Under the pieces are notes generated by a model. That model was not told where the DNA came from and did not search any database. It worked only from the letters and a program-made list of their open reading frames with translations. Below are positions 25,223 through 37,236 of a DNA stretch of 64,000 nucleotides, piece after piece. Every line of letters starts with the position of its first letter. The first letter of the stretch is position 1. Position numbers and translations under genes: made by a program. This DNA comes from Acridotheres tristis (Eukaryota; Chordata; Aves; Passeriformes; Sturnidae). The stretch spans positions 4,445,034-4,509,033 of the forward strand of contig CM072888.1 of NCBI GenBank assembly GCA_037013685.1, given 5' to 3'.

Positions 25223-25984
25223 GCCGCTAGCGGCGCGGCTCGGCTCCCCGCGGACCGCTCGGTGCCGGTGCCGGTGCCGGAGGCGGCCGAGCCTCCTCCC
25301 CTGCGGCAGGAGAGGGGCACCGGGCGGAGGGGCCGCGGAGCCCGTCCTGCCTTCATCTCCCGCCTCTGCGGCACCTCCCGCCGGGGCAGCCCCGGGACAG
25401 GGGCCGTGGGTGCAGGGGGCACCGGGGCTGCACTGCTCCCAGCTGTGCGGGTTGTCCCTGCTCCTTGGGCACAGGTCCCCTGTCACAGAAACGATGCTCC
25501 CAGACCACCTGTCACCGGCAGGAGAAGCTCCTGGGGTGGCTCACTTCGAGTCGGAGCCTCCCATCCAGACTGAAATGCCCGCATGTGCACCCGTCCTCCC
25601 TGCCTCCCCACCCTGCGACACCGCACAGCAGCACAGGCCAAACAGCTCCCAACTCCAGCAGTACCGGAAAATGTCTCCGTCCTTGAAGACATCTGGGAAC
25701 CCTGCCCTTGGCCTGAAGCACAAACACTCACCAGGGATTGCCGTGGACAGTTATTCTGAGTTCTGGCCGCTTGACTCAGATTTTGGTGAACGATACAATT
25801 ATGATGGACCCACCATGAGTTCTGCTTTTCCACTTGCCTGTATGATTTGTCTTGACTCAAGTCATATTCCCAAAGCTTCCATCAATTTATAAGCCAGGGA
25901 AGTGAAATTTCACAGAGGGAACATTAGCACGGCTGTGTGTACTGCAAATTTTGTGAGGGCCAGAGAAAGTGTATTGTTTCCTGA

Positions 25985-26080
25985 AGAAATATATATTTTT
26001 AAAAAGTAAATAAATTATTATAAATAATAAATAAATTCTATTAAATATATTCTATTTAATAAATTCTATTTCATCAAGCC
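25985..26080. repeat. AT-rich low-complexity tract
   Basis: Imperfect iterations of aataaat, attctatt and ttaaatat words with almost no G or C. No ORF or terminal repeats suggest a mobile element. Confidence 0.8.
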
Positions 26081-27559
26081 TCCGAAATTCTTAACATAGA
26101 TATAGATAGCATCACCCCAAGTCTGAGCTGAAGAGACAAATATGTATCGAATTTTGATTTTACACCAAATCTTCTATCCTTGTTGGACCTCTGAATAATA
26201 CTTCACAATAAAGCTCAATATAACAATTTGAGGTAATTTGGGAAAATTATCATTTACCTTTTCTTGACGTAACAAACATCATTTGGACACCTTCATCCAT
26301 ACTGTAAAAAACATTACCTGGTGGAAAAAGGCAAGGCCAGCATCCATCATTCTCCAGTGCTCATCCTGGCTCTGTGGTCTCTGACACAATAATTGGCACT
26401 TTCCCATTTTGCTTGTATTGCTATGAGGAATTCAACTACTCACAACAGTTTTCTTGGCATTACTTGGCAGGGAATGAAGAATTGGGATTTTTGGAAAAGC
26501 TGGGGAGATTAACACATGTAGTACACAGAGAATACTTCATGTGAGACAGCCTGCTCCTGTGCATGAGACACTGGTGGTGGCTGTTCTACACAACAGGAGG
26601 CACTTCTCAACCACATTTCTATCTTTTAACAACACCTGCATTCTAAAATACAACTGTAAAAATGAAATTTCATTTAGAATCAGCCGAATCAACAAAAAGA
26701 TGCATCTCCTATTTTTTAGGATCAAGATTTTAAGAGAGGTTGTCCATGCAGAACAACAAAAATACTTGATTGAGAAAGATAATGACTTCCAGCATTTTAA
26801 GGCAGTCATGATTAATTTCTGGCCTGTGACAGATACTTGGAAGCTGAATAAGCAGGAGAAATAATTGAAAAAAAAAAAAAAAGCCGTTTTGATTGAATGG
26901 TTTAACTTGATTATCTGATTATCCCCCGATTTTATTAAATGTGCTATCATCTCTTAGGGAGCAGATGTGAACCATAAGCTTGTCAGTATTCTGGATTTCC
27001 AATGTATCATAGGACTATCAATATGTGGTATCAGCAAACATTTTCTGACACCTTTCCAATAGAAAATAACCCCTCAGTTTCCAAATATATATTCACTTCA
27101 TTTTCACACTCCCAAGTTCTTGCATCAAGCCAGTATTTAACCTACCTGTCAAGTAATATTTAAGATTAGGATATGAGAAAGTGATTTTTTTCTGGCAACA
27201 GTTCTGGTTTATTTTTGCCTATTCCCCTTGAAACGAAATTGCAGTGCAGTTTCTACTTTAATATGGACATTTGTTGCTTAAGTGAATTTGAAGATGCTTC
27301 TAAAAGGTTTGAAAACCTTAAACCACTCTAAAATCTGAACTCAGATATTGGTTTTGTATGTTCAGAGCCTTCAACTCAAGCTATAACAATTCTGGCCCAG
27401 CAGAAGAACTTAACTCAGCAGCTGGTTTCACTTGACTCCATAGAAATCATGCAAACAGTTTGCCTGGAGACAGGGAAATTACTGGGTATGGAGACAAAAA
27501 AAGGAGGGATATAACTTCTTTTCCTCTGACATTGCTGCTTGCCTGACATCCAGCCTTGG

Positions 27560-27608
27560 GAACACTTCCCACTTTCCCAAAGGGATTGCTGAGAGCTGGG
27601 AAGTGTTC
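27560..27608. repeat. 12-bp perfect inverted repeat, 25-base loop
   Basis: gaacacttccca at 27560-27571 is the exact reverse complement of tgggaagtgttc at 27597-27608. A transcript could fold into a hairpin, but nothing else points to an RNA gene. Confidence 0.6.
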
Positions 27609-30129
27609 AGTGCAGCAATGTCTACAGGATCAGAATTTCTGGCAGGACCCTTTGGAGCAAAAAACTTCTTTCACCAGAGCAGTAAACCCCACGAGATGAT
27701 GTGAAGGGTAAGTACAGGTGGAAACAGCAAGAATATTTTGGGGTTTACTCTGAAATCGAGCCTATGGAAGATGATCAAACAAGCATCCAGCAAAGCAGAT
27801 AAAGATGTTATTACCAACTTGCCTTAAACTGGTGTTTGGATGATTTCCTGAACACTTAGGGGTCCCTTTTTTTAAAAAAAAAACCCAAAATTATTTGAGC
27901 ATTTATACTAGGCAACTCCTTTCCTAAATTTTAGCCTTGGAAGCTGTGACACATTCCTTCTAATACCTAAGGGACAAAAAGTGTTAATCTGTGCTTCAGA
28001 TAAAGAGCTTGTTCGAGTGCTTCCCTGGATCCTGGCCAGAATATCCTGTTCCTTATCTCAGCAGGAGGTGCTGTTCATGCCTCAGTTCTGCCAGCAGCGC
28101 TGCTTGCAAGGATTGCCCATCCTCCCAACCCCCCTCCCCCCACCCCGTGGAACTGTTCATCATAAAAACAAATTATAAATTACATTATTACATTTAGGCA
28201 GAGCCTTTCTCCCCATATAACCTTATCAGCTGGGGTACTGCATACATCATGTCATGGATGGATGTGTAAATGAGCAGGACTTGAAGCCAAGCAGCAAAGG
28301 CACATTGTAGTTAAAGCTGCCATGGAAAAAGAAGGTCAATTTCTCATTTATTTTGATTAGGCCATTAAAATTGCTGGCAGCTTTCTGTCAAGATGCTGAG
28401 ATTCTGATGCAGTTTGGTTTTCTTCTCCAGTCCTCAAATGCGATTTTCCCTCCAGGCTCAGTTCAGTAAGATAAACCAATTCAAGCATTTCAGCCCACGG
28501 AGCATTCAGCTCAAATGAAGAAACACTTCAATGTGGGCACAGTGGATCATCAGGATTTTCCTTCTAAAAATTCCTGCTTTAGCCTAAGTGCCTGTGATTT
28601 ATTCACTCATTTATTCACTCTGCATGGTGCAATGCTCACTCCTTCTGAACATCCAGAGTATTTCCATTATTTCATTACCATTGTAACCCTGCCCTTCACT
28701 GTTCAGAAACACAGAAATTACTCAGCTTCTATTTCATTAACCATTTTACAGACTTTATTTTCTGTGTACTCTCCTCCTACAGATTTCCAGTGCTGTCGTT
28801 TTATGCCTCCTTAATTTGTCCACGAAATTCTTTACCCTTCCTAGCAAAGGAAGCACAAAAGCTGCAAAGTAGCCTTTGTGTGAAGAAGATGGCATGGATC
28901 AAAGGGGACACAGTTGATTTCCAGCCCCAGGACATGGACATTTCCCCTGGAGTTACATCCAGCTCCCCTTGAAGTTCACCATCAGCACCACCTTCTCTGT
29001 TTTGAAAAGGGTGCTTTGCCCCCAGCCTGATGGATGGAGGCGCCTGAGAGTTCACTGAAAGAGCAGGAAATTTTCCCACTCCACCTCAAACAGAAATCTC
29101 ATCATAGGCTGAAATTAACTTGTTTTTTTTTGTAATTGATGAAGATAACAAAGTTTGGACGACTCCTACAAACAATAAAAACCCTTCCACATTTGCTGTT
29201 AGTAAACTAGAAGAGCGTGAGAATTTAACCCTAGGCCTTCACTAATGAATATTGTCACCAAATTCACACAACAAATAAGTAAAATCAGACAGAATTTTCA
29301 CGTAAAGATTGCCAGTAAAACTCTAAGGGCTATTTGCTTATTTTTATCCTTGGAGGAGTGTTTTCCTATAATCTCATCAATATTGTCTTACAACTAATAT
29401 TTGTGACGGTGTTAATTTATCCTAAACCGAAAAGATAGAACTAACATAGGAACATCAGGCAGTGCGTGTCCTCACTAGCACAAACTTGTGAATTTCAGAA
29501 ACACGACTTACATTTTAGTTTGTGTTAGAACTGTAGTGTGTTAACAAGGCTTGAAAAGACAGGGTAACTAGGATATTTCAACACTTCTGTAAGGAAAATG
29601 CCAGTGTCTGGGGTTTAATGTTGATGGAAAGATAATCGCTTTTTGTGTTTTAGCGCAATCTAAGCATAAAAGCCGCTTGTAAAGGCCTTTTTACTCACGG
29701 GCGGCATTTCAGAGCAGCAGGGAGGGATGTTTTTCTGGCACACGGGATGTCTTGGCTGCATTTTTGCCTGAAGCCCTGACCGCCCGCGTTCGCGGCTCTT
29801 TCCTCAGGGCTGCAGGGCATCCGCACCTTCAGGCCTGGGCACCACAATAGCGCTAACCACTCGAAATGTCCGGCATGCATGTTTTGTGGGGTTTTTTTCC
29901 AAATTCCAGATGGCTTTCCCTATGACCGGCACTCCGGCATCAGCTCAGGCTGCCTCTGCCCCTTTGGTTCGCCTCCCGGCTGAAGGCGCACACCTGCTGC
30001 GGCTTCTCTTCGGGTGTTCTGTGGAATTTTGGGCACCGCAATATGGAAAAGAAGACATTTTACGGTTGGGGAACACGAGGGTACTGAGGGCTCTGGAGGG
30101 GAAGCCGTGTGAGGGGCGGCTGAGGGCAC

Positions 30130-30512
30130 TCGGTCAGCCCTGCTGGAGGAGTCTGAGGGGAGACCTCAGCATCCTCGGCAGGGGGAGCCGAGGGGCAGGT
30201 GCCGCTCTCTGCGCTCTGGTGACGAGGGACAGGACTCGAGCAAACAGCACGAAGCTGTGTCGGGGCAGGTTTAGCTTGCATAGCAGGGAAAGCTTTTCCA
30301 AGCTTGCATAGCAGGGAAAGCTTTTCCAAGCAGAGCGTGTCGGGGCACTGCGACAGGACTGAGGGCAGCGCCCTCGGGGACGCGCTCGAGGACGGGAGCG
30401 CGGCGCGTGCGGGCTGGGCACGCGCGGCGCGCGGCGATGACGCGCGCGCGCTCCCCCAATCCCCCCCCACGCCGTTCATCCTCCGCGCGCGCCGCCCCCT
30501 CACGGCGCGGCC
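30130..30512 (+). promoter_or_regulatory. EXOSC9: EXOSC9 promoter region, CpG island
   Basis: GC content and CpG density rise sharply from about 30130, peaking in cgcgcg-rich sequence at 30415-30510 immediately before the EXOSC9 start codon, and remain high through exon 2. A CRE-like gatgacgcgc lies at 30436-30445. A 28-bp tandem duplication sits about 185-240 bp upstream of the ATG. No TATA box was seen. Confidence 0.7.
30273..30328. repeat. Perfect 28-bp tandem duplication upstream of EXOSC9
   Basis: Two identical head-to-tail 28-base units occupy 30273-30300 and 30301-30328. Each contains agcttgcatagcaggg and the near-palindrome ggaaagcttttcc. The short word gtgtcggggca also appears on both sides (around 30257 and 30336), so the original duplication may have been longer. 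Confidence 0.95.
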
Positions 30513-33500
30513 ATGAAGGCGACGCCGCTCTCCAACTGCGAGCGCCGCTTCCTCCTGCGCGCCGTCCAGGAGAAGAAGGTGCGGCGCCAGCATCCATCCC
30601 CCCTCCCTGCCCTTTTTCCCCACATCCCTTTCCCCATCCCCTTCCCCGCCGCCCGGGGAGCGCGGCTGTCCCCGGAGTCCTCTCCCCTCCGCGGTCTCAC
30701 CGCATGCCGGGCATGGCGCACTAACCCACTCTCTCCATGTGCGTATCCATGTCCGTGTCCGTGCCTGTCTCCGTGTCCGTGTCGGTGTCCGTGTGTTCCC
30801 GCAGCGCCTGGACGGGAGGCAATGTTACGACTACCGGAACATCCGCGTCTCCTTCGGCGCCGACCGCGGCTGCTGCATCGTGGAGCTGGGCAGGACCAGG
30901 TGGGCGCGGGGACTCGGCCGCGGGCCCCGGTTAAAAACAGAGCCTGAGGAACCCGAGCCCGCAGAGATCTCTGTGAACACGTTTTAACCTTTCGAGCCTC
31001 AGAGTCGTAGTGTTTTAAGGGTAGGAGCAAAGAGATGGAAAGGAAGGTAGCGGGAAAGGGATGGGGTTTCCGTGATGATTGTAGTTACAAGCGATCTATA
31101 AAATTGTTCCCAAGTTTTCATCCCTTTATTCGCTGACCTCGCATTTTGCATTCCTCCCCAAACCGAACCATCCTTTTCTGCCTGTGTAAAAGCGAAATAT
31201 ATGCACTTACATAAATATTTCATTGCCGTTTCTTATGTGTTCAAGTAAATTTTTAGTCTTTAAAGACAGGAGTATGTTCTAGTTCTTAGTTTTAAAAGGC
31301 AAGAGTATATTTCAGTTCTTTAATTTCGTTCTTTCTTTTGTCGACCAAAGTTTAAATATGTATGACAGGCGTTGAACAAGAAACTGTCAGGTGTGAGAAT
31401 TACAAACTAAAACCCCAACCACGTGCTTTTTTCCCGAGGATGTGTTTTGTTTTTAGATTTTCCCTGGTGCATTCTGTGACTCGGTTCTTTGTTTGCCTTG
31501 GCAGGGTTCTTGCACAGGTCTCGTGTGAGCTCGTTGCCCCCAAGCCCAGTCGGCCCACGGAAGGTGTGCTCTTCTTTAATCTGGAGCTCTCACCCATGGC
31601 TGCACCTGGGCTGGAGCCTGGCAGGTAGTGAATGTCTTTAAAGGACTAAACTAGGATGGTGTAGAAGCCACTGTAATCATATTAAATTTGGGTTAATTTT
31701 GTTCCAACAGACAATCCGAGTTACTGGTGTCACTGAACAGACTACTGGAGCGGTGCCTCAGGGATTCCAAGTGCATTGACACTGAATCTCTCTGCGTTGT
31801 TGCTGGTGAAAAGGTAGGAAAACCTCCTCATTCCTGATAAAAGCTACATGTAGTACAATTGTAAGGTGGTCTCATCTTGTGTTGGATAGTAGAAGTGCTG
31901 ATTTGGGTTAATGTAAAGATCCACTCGTCTGATTGGAGAGGTATTTTTAACTTGCATGTCTGCATAAGCTTTCTGAAGTAGCTGTGACCCAACAGAATGT
32001 TTAAATTGTGCTGAAGTGCTACATATTTTGTCATAATTAAATCTGAGACAGTGGCTATCTTGAAATATACCAAGATGTCTCATCTTCTTCATCAGAGACT
32101 TAAGGAATATGTGCTGGTTCTTTTTCTAGTTCAAAAAAATGAGCTCGTTCTGAAAAAAAATGAACTTCTGTAGAATCAAGCAGCTTTGTATTTTTCTCAG
32201 GTTTGGCAAATTCGGCTGGACATGCACCTGTTGAACCATGATGGCAACATCACCGATGCTGCCAGCATAGCAGGGATTGTAGCTCTGTGTCATTTTCGCA
32301 GGCCAGATGTGTCTGTGCAAGGAGAGGAAGTAACTGTGGTAAGTTTGGGGGGTTTTAAAAAATTTCCTTAAATTTCTTTTTCATTTTAAAATCAAACGAG
32401 TTTCATAAATAACTGTATTCTGGGCCAATTCCTTTCCAAGTACACTCCTGAGGAACGTGATCCTGTCCCCTTGAGTATCCACCACATGCCCATTTGTGTC
32501 AGTTTTGCCTTCTTCCATCAAGGGTAAGATTTTGAGGTCTTATGTACCCATATAAGGGGTATAAATCTTGTAAGCAAACCAACTCCTTTGTTTAATTGTG
32601 TTTAGGGGTAGTTAAGATGCTTCAGATTTCTACTGTTGCATCATATTTCAAACCTTGATTCTAGGACCTATTTATTGGTGGATCCAACTGAACGTGAGGA
32701 GCGGGTGATGGATGGGCTCCTTGTAATTGCCATGAATAAACACCATGAAATTTGTACCATCCAGTCCAGTGGAGTGGTCATGCTGCTGCAGGATCAGGTA
32801 AATCTTTGCTTTGACCAGCCCTTCTGTGGTGTATAAACTGATGCCTGTGCTGCAGTCTTGATGTGGAAATATCCATGGAAGCTGAGAAATCAATTAAGTG
32901 TCTGGTATTATTGGAAAAGATTATATATTTTTTTGTCTTAGTGGAGAAGCATAGCACTGTGTACCATGCTGCAGAAGGGATGTAGAAAATGCATAGTTTT
33001 TGGTCAGATAGGCATCTTTTTATTTTCCCTGTGATTTGGCTGAAAAAGCTTGCAAATTATTTCCAGTTGCACTCTGGAGGCTGTTAACTTTTTGCCTAAG
33101 TCTCAGTGAATCCAGTCCCTCATGCTAAGTGCCCTATTTTAGGTGTTTGTAATTCCTGTGATTTAAATGTTTGTGATTCTTAGGATGGTCTACACTTTCA
33201 GTTAAAAACTTCCTGCTTTCCTGGTTGTAAGCTGTTTTTTGTATGTGTCACAGATTCTGAGATGCAGTAAAATCACAGCTGTTAAGGTAGCAGAAATAAC
33301 AGAACTGATTCAGAAAGCCTTGGAAAACGACCAAAAAGCCAGGTGAGTGTTTTGGGATGGGATAGAAATGGGGGTTTTTAAGAAATGTAGCAAAAACTAA
33401 TGTCAGCTCGTGGTTTCAATAGCAAATTGTCTTCACTTGTTTTAAATAGCAAGCATTTGTATATTTGAACTTGGAAAGAGAAGCAGTTTTTGGGTTATCC

Positions 33501-34971
33501 TGAAATAATGTCTGTCACTGAATGCCCAGGAAAGAAGGTGGGAAGTTCGGCTTTGCAGAATCCATCCCCAACCAAAGGATCACTGCCTTCAAAATGGAGA
33601 GTGCTGCTGTGGATACCAATGACGTGGAAGAGCAGGCTGGAGAAATCATTGCTAAAGCTGACCCTCCTTCAGAAGTGTATCTTTTGGTTCAGTCTGCTTT
33701 TAATTCCTTGCCTAAAGTGCAAAGCTGAGCTCAGAGCTGTGATTATTACAGTGACTGGAGAAGTGGCACTCTGAACTCCCCTTTAGGGCTCATAAATCAC
33801 CTGGTTTGCTCTCAGAATACAAAGAATTTTACCAGCAAACACCAAAGTTTTCCTTAACTTCTGCAGTTTTGCCAATCCAGTATTGCACACTCCAGGGACA
33901 GCCCAAATTGGGGAAGGAATAGAGAGCTCCTGGGGAGACCTTGAAGAATCCGAGAAGGAAGAAGCAGCAGAAGAGGAAGGTGAAAGTGAGGCAGCTGCTT
34001 TTGAATGTGACAAAGTGAAAACTGAGGATACAAGCACAGTGAGGGAAACAAAGAGTGGTAAGTATTTGTTTTTCTTAATATCAGATCTTATTACATCACT
34101 GTATCAACAGTTCAGAATTAAAACGTGAAAGATGCTTAGCAAGTAAGAACCATTGTAGCCATTTTACACATTTGCTAATTCCACTCAGTTATTTTCCAAA
34201 CTTGATTTCTGTAGTACAGGGAGAGAGCTCCAGATGAAGCAGTAGCCCCTTTGAATGTTTCTTTTAAAATGCTGTGGTTATTGTTTACGAGGGTTGTTTG
34301 TACAAAACTGATGAGCAGTTTGGGGTTGGTGGGGCTTGTGTGTTTTTTAGATGAACCCATTGTACTGTCTGACAGTGAGGAGGAAGAAGTTGTCATTCTG
34401 GAACCACAGGAACTACCAAGGAAAACAAGGTAACCAGCAAGTGGAATTAGGAGGGGAAAGGAGTTTGTAAGGAGTATTGCTAGGAAGGACAGGATTTTGG
34501 CCAAGGCCAAGAAAAGGTTCACTTGATCAAAGGGAATACAGACACAGCTGAGAGCAAGGAAATTTAAATCTAGGCTAAAATCTGCAGCTGCCTGAGATGA
34601 TTTTAGCTATTTGACTTATTTTAGTCCTTCCAGAGGACGTGAGAGCATAAAAGTGGATCTCACTCAGTGGCTGCTTAGAGCTGATGTTGAGTTTTACCTC
34701 TAAGAAGTGACATTTGCTGCTGTATCCATGGAAACCCTTGTTGTTAGTGCACTTTCAAAAGATTAACTTACACCTTGGCCCCAGGCATGGTGTGTAGTTG
34801 CCAAGTTATGGATACTCATGCCTGTGTTATTTTGATTAACTATTCAGCGTTCAGTGTATTTCTCTGATACAACTGTTGTTTGCTGACAGAACACAGACCA
34901 GCTCCAAACAAGAAAATCCAAGTAAGAAAACATTTAACAAAAGGAGAAGAAAGAAGAGAACTTCTCGTTAA
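30513..34971 (+). CDS. EXOSC9: Exosome component 9 (Rrp45 / PM-Scl75)
   Basis: A core subunit of the nine-protein RNA exosome ring that guides RNA to the catalytic nucleases in nucleus, nucleolus and cytoplasm. Twelve coding exons: 30513-30578, 30805-30899, 31505-31624, 31711-31813, 32201-32338, 32441-32523, 32665-32797, 33254-33342, 33530-33676, 33867-34057, 34351-34429, 34890-34971. They join in frame to 441 aa (human 439). The start MKATPLSNCERRFLLRAV matches human closely. Residues about 25-260 form the RNase PH fold (inactive in the vertebrate subunit), with NHDGN and HFRRPDVSVQG conserved. After TPGTAQIGEG comes an acidic tail, a SUMO-interaction-like segment at 389-401 (DEPIVLSDSEEEE) and a basic C-terminus with KRRRKKR at 432-438, a likely nuclear localisation signal. 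Exon 10 uses the acceptor at 33866; a decoy lies 14 nt further on. The gene is intact. Confidence 0.97.
30735..30799. repeat. GTGTCC-type hexamer repeat in EXOSC9 intron 1
   Basis: Iterated gtgtcc/gtgtct words fill the end of the 226-nt first intron and stop only five bases before the exon 2 cag acceptor. The repeat therefore makes up the pyrimidine tract and probably the branch-point region. Confidence 0.85.
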
Positions 34972-35119
34972 AGCTGTCATCAATCCTGCAGGAATGCTGT
35001 ATAGTATGGATTTTGGTGTATTATTACTGAGCTTATTTTTGTAGATAATTTTATTTTCTCCCCTCCCACTATCTGGTTCTGCTTTTACATATACGTTGAA
35101 ACTACTGTACACAGATTTA

Positions 35120-35125
35120 AATAAA
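35120..35125 (+). terminator. EXOSC9: EXOSC9 poly(A) signal candidate
   Basis: Canonical AATAAA about 150 bases after the EXOSC9 stop codon, followed within 30 bases by tg-rich sequence (ctgtgtttggc). This would give a short 3' UTR of roughly 170 bases. Confidence 0.7.
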
Positions 35126-35149
35126 AAAATGGTGCCTGTAACTGAAATG

Positions 35150-37230
35150 CTGTGTTTGGCATCCAGCTGCAGCCAAAACTCACCTCATTCAGCTTTCTTC
35201 ACAGTGGAAGATCAATGTGCTGTGATTAAAACCTTCTTGCCCACACTTGACCTTGCACCCGAACTGCTTTGTGCAAAAATCACCAGAAATGCATGGATTT
35301 AACAAACTAGCACACAACTTCAGCAGTGGAGTTTTTTAAAAAGTTTAATTAAATATTACATGCAACAGACAGGAACGCTTTTTGAACTATAAGCAGAGAG
35401 TTATGCTCTGAATTTAGGATCAGGCAAAACAAAGAGACAAGGAGGATTCCAAAATACCTGATCTGGGTGCTTTGTTTGCAAACAAGTGACACTGGAAACA
35501 CACACATATTTACAGAGCTATTTTACAGGTTACCTCAGTGTTCCATGAGCTGTGAACAGGAGAGAAGTTGCTGTGGCAGATTTTTCGTTCCCCAAATCAG
35601 GTTAAGAACTTAATGTAAAAAAACCTCAAAACAATATATATATATATATATATAAAATTGCTCCCAGCCAGGCAAAGCTTGAATCAAGTTGTGCTCTTTC
35701 AGGAAGGGACCAACACACAAAACCTCTTTTCTCCAGGAAACCAGTGCATTTTCTTAGTGTCAGTTCTTCCAACCCAAAGTCACTGTCCTGAGTACAAAAA
35801 TGAGTGAAGATGCAGTTCCTTCTTAGTTCTGTAGTACCACAAGACTGTAAACTTCTTCAGAAAAAAAGAACAGTATTTTTTGCACTGCTGTTTCTCTCCA
35901 CACACAACATCCCTATATTCCTTAGAGCCTTTAGCTGGAAAGGATTGGAAGCTAACCTGCATAGGCTTAACAGTAGTACAGTACAACCTGGGATATTTTG
36001 TTCAAAGCTTGGAAGCAAAAGCTGGAATTGTCCCATATTAACTTCAGAAAATGAGGTGGAGAAAGATAGCACTTAATAGCAGAAGCAAGAGCTGCCCTGA
36101 GGAAGGGGAACATTTGTTATGCTGGGCAAAAATGCCAGCCCCTGACTGGAGATTTTTTGTTAGGCTGCAGAGGAAGTTGTGTTGCTAATGGTGAAGATAA
36201 AGCTCAGGGAGCATGGAAGAATTTTTCTCTGTGCTATGGGAACAGCAAGGGAACAAGTTCCATTGAAACTCAAGCACAGCTCTTTGATTAAGCACTAAAT
36301 TCGTACTAAAACCCACTGAAATCTTTTCGCTTAAGTAATGCTACTTGCTCTTTTTCTGGAGGAAATAATTAATGAGCTTCCTTTAAATTACCCCTCCAGT
36401 GTTCATATTTCTCAGTGGTCTTGGAATACACCACAGAAAGGAAGAAAAAGGCAGAACACAGTTTCCCAGAAAGAGCACTGTGGCCTGTCACCTTCAAGTA
36501 ATTGCTCCCAGTCAGCCTTGCCAGTTACCTTCCAAGGTCACAAACAGTGACAAACACATTCCTGCCTATATAAACTCCCTCTCCTGCAAGGTTAAAGTGT
36601 TTCCAACCCCAAGCACCAGGCATGACACACTGCACAGGCCGTCCCCAAGTCCTTTTAGCATTTCAGTAGCAGCCCACTGAAACTACTTTAAATAAAAGCT
36701 GTTGGCCAATGAAATGTGGTCCTTCATTAGCCATTAGAGTATGCATAAAAGTCCAAGTGCATCCTAAGAAGCTCAGATTGGCCAAAAAGGCCACTCCTGA
36801 TGCATATTTCGACCAGATTTTTGACCACTGCTCGACTCTGTTGGTTTTGTAATTGAGGTGGTTCAGGGAAGGCTCAGGCAGGAGCACAAGGATGGAGGCA
36901 GAGTAGTAACTTTGTAGTTGCTGAGGTGAGACTGTTCTTTCATTTACACCTGCTGCTCAGCCTGACAGAGAGATGATGATTTTAAAAAAATATTCCACCT
37001 AGCCCACACCCTAACAGCTGTTGGACATCTGCGAGGAGGAGTTTATACTGCTGGGTGCCCAGATAACCAAAGAGACAGCGCTGACTCAGCTTCAAGTCAA
37101 AGAGTCACAGGTTTCACAGGGCAGCCCTTGCCAAAAGGCTTTAGGAATGAATGCCAGTCTAAGATGACAGTAATATCCCTCAGTGAATTTAAGCTATTGG
37201 CAAGACCACTAACATCAGATACAAAAACTG
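35150..37230. other. Interval between convergent EXOSC9 and CCNA2 3' ends
   Basis: No coding exon recognised. It contains an (AT)n run at 35634-35654. Part of it may be CCNA2 3' UTR if distal poly(A) sites are used. Confidence 0.55.
35634..35654. repeat. (AT)n dinucleotide microsatellite
   Basis: About ten uninterrupted AT units between the convergent EXOSC9 and CCNA2 3' ends. Confidence 0.9.
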
Positions 37231-37236
37231 TTTATT
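37231..37236 (-). terminator. CCNA2: CCNA2 poly(A) signal candidate
   Basis: TTTATT on the plus strand reads AATAAA on the minus strand, about 1.06 kb after the CCNA2 stop codon. A CCNA2 3' UTR of about 1 kb is reasonable for the family; other sites cannot be excluded. Confidence 0.4.

Larger units (their letters stand above)
24840..25480 (-). promoter_or_regulatory. SMIM43: CpG island covering SMIM43
   Basis: A block of very high GC with frequent CpG covers the whole SMIM43 coding region and about 250 bp upstream of its start codon. The flanks on both sides are ordinary AT-richer sequence. It is the obvious candidate promoter; the transcription start cannot be placed. Confidence 0.7.
25500..30130. 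other. Gene-free interval between SMIM43 and EXOSC9
   Basis: No exon with homology or good splice context was found. It contains an AT-rich tract at about 25985-26080 made of iterated taaat/attctat words, a poly-A run near 26867, and an inverted repeat at 27560-27608. The promoter-distal part of SMIM43 may extend into the left end. Confidence 0.6.

Noticed and set aside
24926..25573. Plus-strand 215-codon open frame with a poly-Gln run
   Set aside because: It is the complement of SMIM43 in a CpG island; the glutamines are the opposite strand of the leucine CTG repeat. No family resemblance.
30060..31030. Several long overlapping frames around the EXOSC9 start
   Set aside because: All are shadows in a CpG island; only the spliced EXOSC9 frame has homology.
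33881..34057. Alternative EXOSC9 exon 10 start at the second cag
   Set aside because: It breaks the frame into TPGTAQIGEG; the acceptor at 33866 restores the conserved NPVL-TPGTAQ context.
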